Source of the DNA: Helianthus annuus
Lineage: Eukaryota > Streptophyta > Magnoliopsida > Asterales > Asteraceae
Assembly: GCF_002127325.2 (NCBI RefSeq)
Contig: NC_035440.2
Span: 71,175,819-71,239,818, forward strand
DNA length: 64,000 bases
Reading direction: 5' to 3'
Shown: one piece after another, positions 33,060-42,798 of the stretch
Position numbering within the stretch: position 1 is the stretch's first letter
Layout: the number at the start of each line of letters is the position of its first letter
Position numbers and translations under genes: made by a program
The notes under the pieces: generated by a model
Seen by the model: the letters and a program-made list of their open reading frames with translations, nothing else
What the model was told of the DNA's origin: nothing
The model's database searches: none

Positions 33060-33345
33060 ACAGGTCCGATTGGTTGAACCGCTCATTCGGACAGTTTTGG
33101 ATCGCTTATTGGACCGTGTTTGGACCGCTTATTCGGTCGAGTGATCTGGATCGCTCGAAATTTCATAGTTGGACCGCTTTTCTGAACATCTTTGGACCGC
33201 TTATTCGGACATTGGTGAACCGCTCGAACGGATAGAATTTGGACCGCGTATTTGACACATTGTTCTCTGGCCCGCTTATTTGGACCCATCTGGTTCGCTT
33301 ATCTGATCTTTTTGGGCCGTTTTTGTGTATACTAGATATTTGGGT
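33060..33345 (+). repeat. C leader word array: ggaccgcttattcgg type
   Basis: About twelve degenerate copies of tggaccgct(t/c)a spaced 20-30 bp apart, between PBS and the gag start codon. The same word is in the LTR. Confidence 0.85.
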
Positions 33346-33387
33346 TCGCTTTTAAGGCTGATTATTGAATTGTTCAAAAATTTGAAA

Positions 33388-34329
33388 ATGGACGAGGATT
33401 TTTATAATGCGTTCGCTACTCCTAGTACCCCAATCACCGCTATTCAAACCACGATGTTAGAAAACGAAACAGGGACGATGCAAAAACCTCCCAAACTAAT
33501 GAACATCAAAGAATATAAGGGTTGGGAAGGTCGGTTTGAAAATTGGGTGCAAGCAAATTATCTTGATGCTTGGGAATGCGTAGAGACAAAATATGTTAGA
33601 CCATTGAACGATGATGAAGAACCTGTTCCAATCAAAGATCTTACTGCTGATGCTCGGAAAAAGTACAAAGATGAAAAAATGATGCTTCGTCTTCTTCAAC
33701 AGGCAGTCAAAGAAGATATCATGGTTCTTTTACAGCATAATGGAACTTCGTACTCGATCTGGAAAGCTTTACGGTCGAAGTTTAGGGGAAGTGAAGAGAT
33801 GGTTAAAAGCAAGAAGTCGCTTCTAAAGAAAGAATTTGATCTTTTTCGTGGGTTAAAGAATGAGAGTACATGAGAGATTATTGAACGATACTGTAACTTG
33901 CTTGCAAATATGAAAAGGTTGAGTATTGAAAAGAGTAATGAAGAATTGATCGACAAACTTGCTGATGCGTTGCCATATGAGAGTTGGGGCACATACTTGA
34001 TGATGCTCAGAAACAAGAAAGGTTTTAGCAATCTAACGCTCAGTAAGTTCATCGAAAAGATTGAAGCTCAAGAAATGGAACAGAGAAAAGTGATTAGAAT
34101 GAAAGACTTCGATGGTGAACAAGACATCGGGTTATATTATAAAGCTGGGGTAAATGAGAAATCATCAAATCTATCTCCAAAGATTGTTACTGGTATGAGT
34201 GCCAAAAGTGTATCTGAAAGTCCATCATCTGGATCAAGCAGCAAAACCAGTTTTACTTCATTTCCATCATTTGATCCAAACATCTCAACAACTAAGAATG
34301 GGAGAAAATTACAGTGTAACATGTATTGA
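33388..34329 (+). pseudogene. gag: C: N-terminal Gag (Copia UBN2-like), one stop and one frameshift
   Basis: ATG at 33388. A Copia-type capsid region is visible: PKLMNIKEYKGWEGRFENWV, then LLQQAVKEDIMVLL and SIWKALRSKFRGSEE, matching D in order. TGA at 33871-33873 interrupts the frame after LKNEST; D continues here without a stop. The frame resumes and is lost again by a shift near 34325, where the downstream frame (34326 on) takes over. Confidence 0.82.
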
Positions 34330-36956
34330 ATCTTGAGAATGATCAAGATTATTCTGAGGAAATTGCCAAAAACCAAATGTCTTTATTAGGAATGGTTTCG
34401 GAATCTTACACTTGTTTTGTTGCAGGTCGTATCGGCAATCTAATGTTAACCAAAGAAGATTACGACCAGATAGATGCTGAAGAGATGGAACTGATGGACA
34501 TAAAGTGGTGTCTGGCTAGTGTTTTACGGAGAGCTGAGAAATTCAAACAAATCACGGGGAGAGATGATCTTCGTGATGCGAATGTTTCTACTTTAGGTTT
34601 TGACAAATCTAAAGTCACTTGTTTTCGGTGCAGGGAAAAAGGACACTTCAAGAGGGAGTGCACAAACCGAGAATCAAGTGGAGCTCAAAATCCGTTCAAC
34701 AACAACAACGATTACTATCGCAAAGCCATCTATCACCAAGTTGGTCAATCATCTCAACAACAAAAACATCAAGCTCAGACTGCACATGGAAGAGATGTGG
34801 TTGAAGATACAGGAAAGAGAGCTTGTGTGAGCAGTTATGATTGTGGAAAAAGAAGAGATGGTAGTGCTTTGATAATTGATCAAGATGATGAGAGGTTACC
34901 AGAAGGTTTTAGCTGGGCAAATTTTACTTGGGATGATTACATTCCTGATCAAACCACAGCGTACACTGCTTTTACAGCAAAGATTGTAGATGATAGTGAT
35001 GATGATACAGAGTATTGGGCTAGAAAATATAGAGAAGATATGAAGTTGCTTGCTGAGAGTGATAGCGAAGATGAAAAAGTCAAGAAGGAGAAGAAAAAGA
35101 AAAAGATCAAAACGCCGGTGAGTAGTGATGATGAAGAGGTGCCGGTGGTGAGAAGGCAAAAGGTGACAGAAGTGCCTAAGTTAATTGAAGAACAAATTGA
35201 TGCAAAAGAAGTATCTGTAAAATGTGAAAACTGTGAGATTGTGAAAAAGCAGAACAGCACGTTAATTTACAACTTAAACAGTCTGAAGGAGTCATATGAT
35301 GTGCTGAACAAGACAATGAATCAGTACAATCAAACAAGTGAAGAACAAGCAGTTGCTATGAAGACACTTCAGGGAGCGTTTATGACAAAACAAAAAGTTG
35401 TAAACAATTACATTGAAAAGTGTGCTGCTTTAGAACAGAAGCTTGAGCTGCAACGAATCGAAACGGAGAGAGTTAATCGTTTATTAAAGAGTTACTCATG
35501 TACTTCCTATGTGATTGACAGGATTTATCCTACAGTTGAAAGCATGAAGGTCTGGGAAGAAGATGAGATAACTGAAGAAAAAGCAGCTGAAGTTAATATT
35601 GAAGAAAAGATTGCTGACAAGAGGAAGAGTGACAAGAAAAAGGATACTGAAAAGACGTCATCTGGTAAGAAGAAAAGTGTCAGTTATAACAGATGTCCAC
35701 CTCCACTGGAAAACGGATATTTGCCTAGACATCCTAACGATGAAAGAGTCAAAAAGGCTACAAATTTACAGTGGGAGTCAGAGTCGTCGGTCAATCTTCC
35801 TGAAAATATTGATGTTGTGTTTACATCATTTGACACTGATCAACAGTCTCAATTGATGAAGAAAGTTGTGGATCATGTGTTAGATAGTGATGACAGTGAG
35901 AAGTCAAAGTCGGAGTCCGCGTCAGAGTCAAAATCTGAGTCAAAAACTCCGGTGCAAACAGAAAAACAGGGAAAATTAGTTTATGATAGAAAATTCCTGT
36001 TATCAAAGTCTAATTTGGATGATGGGTTGTTTAAAGTTGCTTATACTTTGAATAATTCGGACAAATTATATTCTGATGAGGAATTTCCAATAAGAGGTGT
36101 TAAAACTGAATTGATAAACAAGGTTTTCTTACTTACAGAAATTAATATTTCTGAAATAAAAGGCTTATGTCTTAATGAAAAACCAAGATTTTACACCTCA
36201 AGAGTACAACAAAGGTTAAACAAGAAAAAGAATTACAGTTCTGGTTCAGGTTTCCAAAAGAAATCAAACCATAACGGTAATTTCAAAAAGAAAGGTTTAG
36301 GCTTTATTCCTACAGAAAAACAGAAAAATGAAAAATATGTTCGTGATTTTAAATCTAAAATGTCATTTGTTTCAGGTACATCAACTGATGAAGAAGAAAA
36401 GACAAGTTTCTGGAGGGAAACAAACAGTGAGTTTCTGAAAAAGAAACAAGCTGAGTTGAAGAAGGTAGCTGAACAAAAGAAAGACTCGAGAACCTGTTAC
36501 CGGTGCAACAATGTTGGACATATCGCCAAAGATTGTTCTCAGGTGATACAATCAAAACAGGGATTTTTTCGCAAAATCTCAGAAAAGGTGTTTGCGTTCG
36601 AATCACCACTTGATAGAACAAAATTGTTCAAAGATTCTATTTTTGAAATTGGTGAGAATTCGAACAAGTTTTACAAGAAGAAAGCCAAATCTGACAATCA
36701 GAAATGGGTTGTTAAGAAGGTTGGTGAAAGCTCTAGCGATGATTCTGATGGATCAAAATCAGAGGAGCTATCTTCAGGCGATGAAACTGATTCCACAAAG
36801 TCAGTTGAGCCACAAGTTGTCTCAAAATGTGAAGCTGATGTAAAAGATGAGAACTCAATTCCGATTGTTAATGATGAGGAGTTTCCATTACTTCGGGCTG
36901 AAAATTATAAAAGGAAAATTGGTAAAGTTGAAATTTCTAACCAATTTTATCGTTGA
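34326..36956 (+). CDS. gag: C: long Gag C-terminal part with two CCHC knuckles
   Basis: Open for 876 codons. First knuckle CFRCREKGHFKREC (34620-34661), then a long charged region with acidic and Lys/Glu-rich coiled-coil stretches, then a second knuckle CYRCNNVGHIAKDC (36495-36536) and an acidic Ser-rich tail. D shows the same order, so this extended two-knuckle Gag is a family trait. The long undamaged frame next to an N-terminal part with two lesions suggests C was recently active or was maintained as template and Gag donor. No protease active site is present. Confidence 0.85.
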   Translation: MNLENDQDYSEEIAKNQMSLLGMVSESYTCFVAGRIGNLMLTKEDYDQIDAEEMELMDIKWCLASVLRRAEKFKQITGRDDLRDANVSTLGFDKSKVTCFRCREKGHFKRECTNRESSGAQNPFNNNNDYYRKAIYHQVGQSSQQQKHQAQTAHGRDVVEDTGKRACVSSYDCGKRRDGSALIIDQDDERLPEGFSWANFTWDDYIPDQTTAYTAFTAKIVDDSDDDTEYWARKYREDMKLLAESDSEDEKVKKEKKKKKIKTPVSSDDEEVPVVRRQKVTEVPKLIEEQIDAKEVSVKCENCEIVKKQNSTLIYNLNSLKESYDVLNKTMNQYNQTSEEQAVAMKTLQGAFMTKQKVVNNYIEKCAALEQKLELQRIETERVNRLLKSYSCTSYVIDRIYPTVESMKVWEEDEITEEKAAEVNIEEKIADKRKSDKKKDTEKTSSGKKKSVSYNRCPPPLENGYLPRHPNDERVKKATNLQWESESSVNLPENIDVVFTSFDTDQQSQLMKKVVDHVLDSDDSEKSKSESASESKSESKTPVQTEKQGKLVYDRKFLLSKSNLDDGLFKVAYTLNNSDKLYSDEEFPIRGVKTELINKVFLLTEINISEIKGLCLNEKPRFYTSRVQQRLNKKKNYSSGSGFQKKSNHNGNFKKKGLGFIPTEKQKNEKYVRDFKSKMSFVSGTSTDEEEKTSFWRETNSEFLKKKQAELKKVAEQKKDSRTCYRCNNVGHIAKDCSQVIQSKQGFFRKISEKVFAFESPLDRTKLFKDSIFEIGENSNKFYKKKAKSDNQKWVVKKVGESSSDDSDGSKSEELSSGDETDSTKSVEPQVVSKCEADVKDENSIPIVNDEEFPLLRAENYKRKIGKVEISNQFYR

Positions 36957-38994
36957 ACAGGAATTTGATGCTGAGAAGGTCTTTAACCCCAGGGTAAAAC
37001 ATATCTTTGGCAAGATGATTGATCGAAAAGTCAAAGGGGTTAAAGAATTTTATGAGAAGAAAATAAAGAAAGAGAAGGTTGAACCATCCCTGGTTTGTGA
37101 CTGGGATGGTACATATTATGAACAGTAAGTCTCAGGACTTGCCGGAGCTCCCAGGTTGGTAAGCGTGGAGCATGAATCGGCATCTTTCTTGAATTTTATT
37201 CGGTAACGTCAATCATACAAACGGTAAAGAGGTTTGTTTGTGTAGTTCTTACAATTGGTACAGAGGTTTCTGAACTGAAAATGGTAAATCAAGGACATTA
37301 AGTTGTACTTGTATTTTCCTACATTGGTCGATAGACAAGATGATGAACCACAACCCCGAACATTTGTTGGATATTCCTACAAATGGTAACCTACAATTGG
37401 TAAAATCAAACAAACTTATTTTCCGGAAAAACCATTTTGATTAAAATAAACTTAAATGTTTTGAAATCTAAATGGGAAATTAGTTTGTTGATAGGGGGAG
37501 TTCTGATTGTTTATGCCTATTGAATGGCGAATTGAGGAGATTTGATATCAGTTGTCATGTTCTGTACAGTTTGTTTTCAATTTTCATTAGATGTATTTGA
37601 ATTTTAGGGGGAGTAAGAATTTTTAGAAAATCCAAAAACATCAGAAAATTTGATAAAGACAAAAACATGATAAAACTGAAAAATGAGTTTTAGTTGCATA
37701 AAAGAGGAAATGATAGTACATCAGTGGACTATCACGACATGCTAAAGAATTGGAAAGTTAAAATGTGATAAACAATCTTACTGCGGATGTGTCAGTAGAT
37801 TTTCGCACATTTAGTAAATTGAAACGAGATATAAACCTAAATCAAACTTGCTTGATTCGTGGGTAACTATTCTTGAATATATGGGTAACCCCCGAAATCT
37901 TGTTTGAAAGGTCCCGTATTCTGAGATACTAGGTCTTTATACTCAGTGATATCTGGGGTATTATCCCGGGACTTCTGCTGTATGGAAGTACTGACCTAGT
38001 CCCCGGATAATACTTTTAGCAAATGCTTGAAAAAGCGCCGCCCTCAGCAATCTGATTAAACAATAAAATTGATAGTCATTGCTGTTGTAAAAAAGATCCT
38101 CTAAAGGGGACCCACCAAAAGTCGAAGCCGTCATCTCTCTGTGTATATGGAAGTATCGACCTGAGCTCTCACGGCCCTCGCGCATAACCCCTTTACAGAT
38201 ATCATCTGTGGTATACTCACCTGTAAGACTGAATATTTGGGATCTGGATACAGGAGTATATTTAAGTGGAGTGATACACAATTAAGTTTAAGTCTCTAAA
38301 ACACTAATATCATATCTCGAATCAATTGAAATTTGTGTGAAGATTTAAGTGGACAAACATACTGACAATCTAGGTAAATTGTTTAGAACTGAATATGTTT
38401 AAAGCTTAACGGTGTTGGTGATATGTCTCAAAACTGATATGATCCTCTTGCACGAGCTCACAAAAATATTGTCTATAAATATTTCATTTCTGCATTTTCT
38501 TGCTTTTAGAAAAATCCAAAAACATTTTCAGTATGTTTTAGCATAAATTTTGAAAATTCAAAAAGATTTTCGACAACTGATGTTGAATAGCTGATTTTCA
38601 AAATTCCGAGTGCTAAACATGATGAGAAATACTTGAGGGGGAGTGTTTGTGTGAAATTAACTGTTTTATAATCTAACCTTTCAAGTGGTTCATCAAAATA
38701 TGTGTTTGTTTTGAAGGAGAGTCTGAATTGGTGCAGGGTTATATGTTTGAAATATATGTGAAAGAAATTTACTTTGAGGAAGAGCTCTTGCAGGATAAGA
38801 TGAGAAGCTGTTAGACGAAAAGCCAGACAACGATCCTAAAGATGTTACTGAAGAACAAAGGAATACCAGTAAATCGAGAGGGGGAGTCTGAAGATAGAGA
38901 AAGAGAAGCCCAAAGACTAATCAAGACTGAAGATGTGAAGACACAGCATTGTTGTGACTCGATAGTCGACTCCATCAACATCTGAGGGGGAGTC
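36957..38994 (+). other. C 3' region: gag tail remnant and conserved non-coding block
   Basis: 36957-37125 is still coding-like (KVFNPRVKHIFGKM) in another frame. 37200-37430 repeats (a/t)tggtaa words. 37590-38290 matches 63195-63910 of D closely over several hundred bases without a shared long open frame. A short TG-rich stretch with several agggggagt motifs follows, ending in the PPT tctgagggggagtc (38981-38994). Confidence 0.75.
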
Positions 38995-39512
38995 TGTTGG
39001 TGCATTACATCTGCTGATTACGTCTTGTATCGAGTCATAGTCTTAGAATGTTAGATCTGGGCACGAAATACGAGAAATAGTGAAAATGTATAGGTTTAGA
39101 TGGTTGGATCGCTCATATGGACCATTAGGGTTTGGACCGCTCGAACGACAAACTAGCTGAACCGCTCGAACAGCAATCATGCTGGTCCGCTCGAGTGTCA
39201 ATAACCCTGGACCGCTCATTTGTCAACTTGTCTGGACCGCTCGAGTGACTACTTGGACCGCTTATTGGGCCTGTCCAATAAGCGGTTCCAGATTCCTATA
39301 TATACCCTATGAGCGATTTCATTTGTAACGTTGGTTAAATCTCGTACCGAAGTGCTGCCGGATCGAGAACTGAATGTAATTGCTGTCAAATCAATATAGA
39401 AAGAGTTTAAAGTGAATTGCAAGCTATTCCTACATTAATTACTTGTTTTCCGTACCTGTAATTGACGAAAACGCCTCTGATCGACTCATTCGGGTCGCGA
39501 TACGATCCTACA
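38995..39512 (+). repeat. C 3' LTR (518 bp)
   Basis: Equal in length to the 5' LTR, seven substitutions. Starts right after a PPT (gagggggagtc) and is followed by the TSD cttct. Confidence 0.95.
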
Positions 39513-40314
39513 CTTCTTCTTTTGCTCAACATCAGAAAACTTGTTTAAGCGGGAGGCTTCCTCAGTAAGAGCTACGCTCAGATTGATTGCCTCGGTGATT
39601 GTTACAGGCTTTGAAGTAGTGACCATACTCATGATCTGTGGAGCTAAACCCCAAATAAAGCGCTCGATTCGCTTGAATTCCGGTGTAACCATATAAGGTA
39701 CCACATGAGACAAGTCGTGGAATCTTTGAACATACTCCGCGATTTTTGGCCCTTCCATTTTCAGATGCCAAAACTCAGTTTCCAACTTTTGAATTTCAGC
39801 GCGAGAGCAATACTTTCTTCGCATGAGCTCTTTCAGCTCATTCCAAGTCATCGCGTAAGCTGCGGCTTCACCAAGAGTGTGTACTTGTAAATTCCACCAG
39901 GACAGGGCTCCGTCCAAGAATAGCCCAGAAATGTAAGTAACTTGTTGGTCTGGAGCACACTTGCTCATCCGGAGAACAGACTCTGTCTTTTCGGCCCATC
40001 GAACAAAAGCAACAGCACCTCCGGTGCCGTCAAAGTTTACAGGTTTGCAGTCTAGGAACTGCTTGTAGGTGCACCCTGCACATACGTTAGAATATACCAA
40101 TGGTATTAGCAAACTTGCTAGAGATATCCAAATGTATCTTGGTATGTCTCAACAACTTAATATTACCATGAGGTGGATTGTTATTGTCGTTGTTGTTTGA
40201 ATTACTCCCTCTAGTTCCTCCTAATGAGGCTGCATACTGCGCAATGGCGGCAGCAATGACCTGTTGGAGTTCTGCCTCGTTGGTAGGCATGCGTGTCTGG
40301 CGTCTTGGTGGCAT
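39513..40314 (-). pseudogene. gag: B: N-terminal Gag with a conserved intron, split by C
   Basis: ATG at 40314-40312 (MPPRRQTRMP). An intron (40076-40166; donor CATG|GTAATA, acceptor GTGCAG|GGTGC) joins the short first exon to the capsid part (YKQFLDCKPVNF, DGALSWWNLQVH, LKMEGPKIAEYVQRF), as in A. The frame is open to C at 39512 and continues beyond C at 32349 with the zinc knuckles. Confidence 0.85.
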
Positions 40315-40318
40315 CTTC

Positions 40319-40690
40319 TAAAAGATGTGTTTACGTTGGTCAGGTCGTAATAAATAGAAGGATCATACGTATATAGTAACAATATCAACACATAACATCT
40401 CATGTTATAAACAAATCAAACACATAACATCTCATGTTATAGAACATAAACAATAAATCAAACATCACATATGATGAGAATACTGCGATTGCACTGTCAT
40501 AAATCGAGAGCACAATGTAAGGTTTACAAGTACACAACTGTATCATACAACATCAATGACTAAGGGCTACATCGCCCTAGTCCAAAATATCTAATCAGTG
40601 TCAACAACATCCAATATACATAGCAACAAAAGTCATAATCAAAATGCAGTCTCCCAAAAGTTGTGCAATCTGTGCAATTACCGTCTTCTC
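40319..40690 (-). other. B spacer between ORF0 and gag
   Basis: No coding potential. A donor-like ACG|GTAATT near the ORF0 end and an acceptor-like TTTTAG just upstream of the gag ATG leave open a spliced link between them; the phase does not clearly fit. Confidence 0.35.
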
Positions 40691-42366
40691 AACAAAAGTC
40701 TACCCGTGTCGTACAAAATGGCCCTAAGCTGATGGCGGTGGAGGGGGGGGGGAAACAGGAAAAGAGCAAACGTCGCATGTGAAGCCAATCCTCCTCCATG
40801 GCTCGATGAGAACGCAATAGATATGCTATCTGCTGCTCCTGAGTCCAAAAACGAGCAGCAGAGTCGGGGGATAACGGACGAGGAGGGTGTGATATCGCAG
40901 GGTGAGTCTGGCCCTGGCTCTGGCATGGTGGTCGCTGAGCTCTCTCAAGCTCCTGCACGCGACGAGTCAGCGCCTCCTGCTGTATCATGAAAGACCTGAG
41001 AATATCCTCTGTGGAATGACTCATGTGATAAGGATGATAAGGATCAGATGGCAGCATAATGGGTGGCGAAGTCCAGAGAAAAGGCTCACTAGATGGAGCA
41101 AAGGATGGCACAGCAAACAGTGCAACAGGGGGAACAACAGTATGATGAGAGATCTGTGGTACAAACTGATCTCCTCCAGTTATGAAAGGTATCTGACCAA
41201 ATGGCTAACGGGATGAACCTTCCCCAGGACGTGGTGGGGGTATGTCCTGGAGAAATGTGATAGGCAAGTCAGTGCGGTGAGCATCAGCGGTAAGTGTGGG
41301 TAACAATGGTGCATCAATAGGAGCTGTAGTAGGTGCTGAAGCAGGTCTAACAGGTACCACACGGGTAGTCATCATCATCGTCTATCCACCCATTTCGGGT
41401 GTGCGCATATCGAGGATCGACATGGGTCGCGAAAGGTGCATGATCGAGCTGCACAGGCACTGGATCAGGAAGAGGGGCAACAAGAGGAGCAGCAGGAATA
41501 TCAGCGATATGAGGAGCATCAATAGCATGATCATCCTCCAACAGTGGAGCAATAATAGGATGATCGTCAACAGGTATATCAGCAATCAAAGGATCAACAG
41601 CGGGTACATCAGCATGAATATGGTCATGCTCGAATGCGGGGTCTGGAGCAACTACTGGCTCGAGGGCCACAGCAGGCTCCGAATCATCAAACTCCATCTC
41701 AAAATCAGCGGGATCAGCAAACATAGGATCAACAGGGGCTACGGGATCCTCCATGGGCTGATCTAAATAAATAAACTCAATCTCCTGGTCTGGATCAAAA
41801 CCAGGTGGGAAAACGGGATCTGAATCATCATCAATGTCATGATCGATCGCAAAACTAGGGGCAGGGGCAGGTGCAGCGGATGACGCTCTATCAGGGTCTA
41901 TATCATGCGAATAGTGCTGCACTCCCTGCACGTGTGATGGTGCAAATGCCACAGACTCAAAGGAGTCTGGGACAGGTGAATGGATGGGTGCCTCCTCTAC
42001 AGGAGCATCAGCTAGAAGTAAGAGATCACCAGCAGCAATGTGGGCCTCGCCCTCAAAGTCATCCTCGAGTGGGTCCTCGTCAAACAAGTCGACGTCGTCG
42101 TCAGCGACTACGTCAAAGGGCATGTCAACCATAGGATAAGCTGCAAGAGGTACAGGAGCAGGGATCACCACGAGTGGCAAGTCCCCGGCGATAGGGCCAT
42201 CAGCGGGCTCAGCAACGACATCGGGCAGCGCAAATGGCTGGAAATCATCATCGTCCGTGCTGGTAGTGTCTGAGGTATACACCTCGTGCTCTGATGAGAC
42301 CATGTCGTCCGATACTATAGGCATGGGGTCTGTGGTGTCCGACTCTCCGGTGCCGGATGAAGGCAT
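40678..42366 (-). pseudogene. B: ORF0, acidic Pro/Asp-rich protein upstream of gag
   Basis: No known function. From ATG 42366 the frame is open to about 41350: very acidic, with repeated Ala-Pro-Asp-rich stretches (DDDDFQPFALPD, PVPLAAYPMVDMPFD, DDDVDLFDEDPLEDDFEG). After a one-base shift near 41380 and a TAG near 41208 the next frame (41111-40689) contains a short coiled coil (LRSFMIQQEALTRRVQELER) and WTQEQQIAYLLRSHRAMEEDW. A poly-C run (about 40742-40752, G on the plus strand) probably caused another shift. The strong composition and codon-like structure over 1.6 kb argue for a real extra gene between LTR and gag, now broken. Confidence 0.6.
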
Positions 42367-42434
42367 GTCGTCTGTAATACAAACACACATATGCACAAAT
42401 AATCAATCATATAGTCATATAAGCACATTAATCA

Positions 42435-42622
42435 ACAATAAGCAATCAAATAGTCCTCCTAGTCCCACTAGCCTCCCAGCCTCCCAGACTGACTCCCTAG
42501 TCCCACTAGTCAACTCTCCCAGCCTCCCAGACTGACTCCCTAGTCCCACTAGACAATTCTCCCAGCCTCCCAGACTGACTCCCTAGTCCCACTAGACAAC
42601 TCCCTCAGCCTCCCAGACTGAG
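42435..42622 (+). repeat. 43-bp minisatellite in the B leader, about 4 copies
   Basis: agcctcccagactgactcc recurs at 42478, 42521, 42564 and 42607, separated by ctagtcccactag. It lies between the PBS of B and ORF0. Confidence 0.92.
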
Positions 42623-42779
42623 CCATAACTAACAAATAAAATGTGCTCAACTTTTGTTTGTAAAAACGTTTTGTGACCTGGATCTGGACTTAAGTGGTAT
42701 GCAATGTAAAAAAAATGTTTTCGTGAGAGCCCTAGTGATCATAGTCTAGACTCGAGAAAGAATCCTAGTTCGATATGAT

Positions 42780-42798
42780 CAGAGCTCTGATACCAAGC
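42780..42798 (-). other. B primer binding site
   Basis: On the minus strand gcttggtatcagagctctg follows the 5' LTR; TGGTATCAGAGC is the initiator-Met complement. Confidence 0.9.

Larger units (their letters stand above)
32350..39512 (+). mobile_element. C: non-autonomous Copia-type element with gag but no pol (TR-GAG-like), 7.16 kb
   Basis: It has two 518-bp LTRs (32350-32867 and 38995-39512), TSD cttct (32345-32349 and 39513-39517), PBS, long gag and PPT. It sits in the gag of B on the opposite strand. The LTRs differ at 7 sites (1.35%). Between the end of gag (about 37125) and the conserved 3' block there is no protease, integrase or RT, while the related D has all of them there. The junction sequence around 37140-37190 matches the gag/pol boundary of D (59620-59690), so pol was lost cleanly. 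Confidence 0.93.

Noticed and set aside
34896..35260. Hydrophobic Ser/Phe-rich minus ORFs, membrane-protein-like
   Set aside because: Antisense of Lys/Glu-rich gag coding sequence in C; the same artefact occurs at 54866-55303 in D.
37961..38281. 106-codon antisense ORF in C
   Set aside because: The matching block in D has no comparable open frame, so the conservation is not at protein level.
41871..42535. Plus-strand ORFs opposite ORF0
   Set aside because: Shadows of the compositionally biased ORF0 and of the 43-bp minisatellite.
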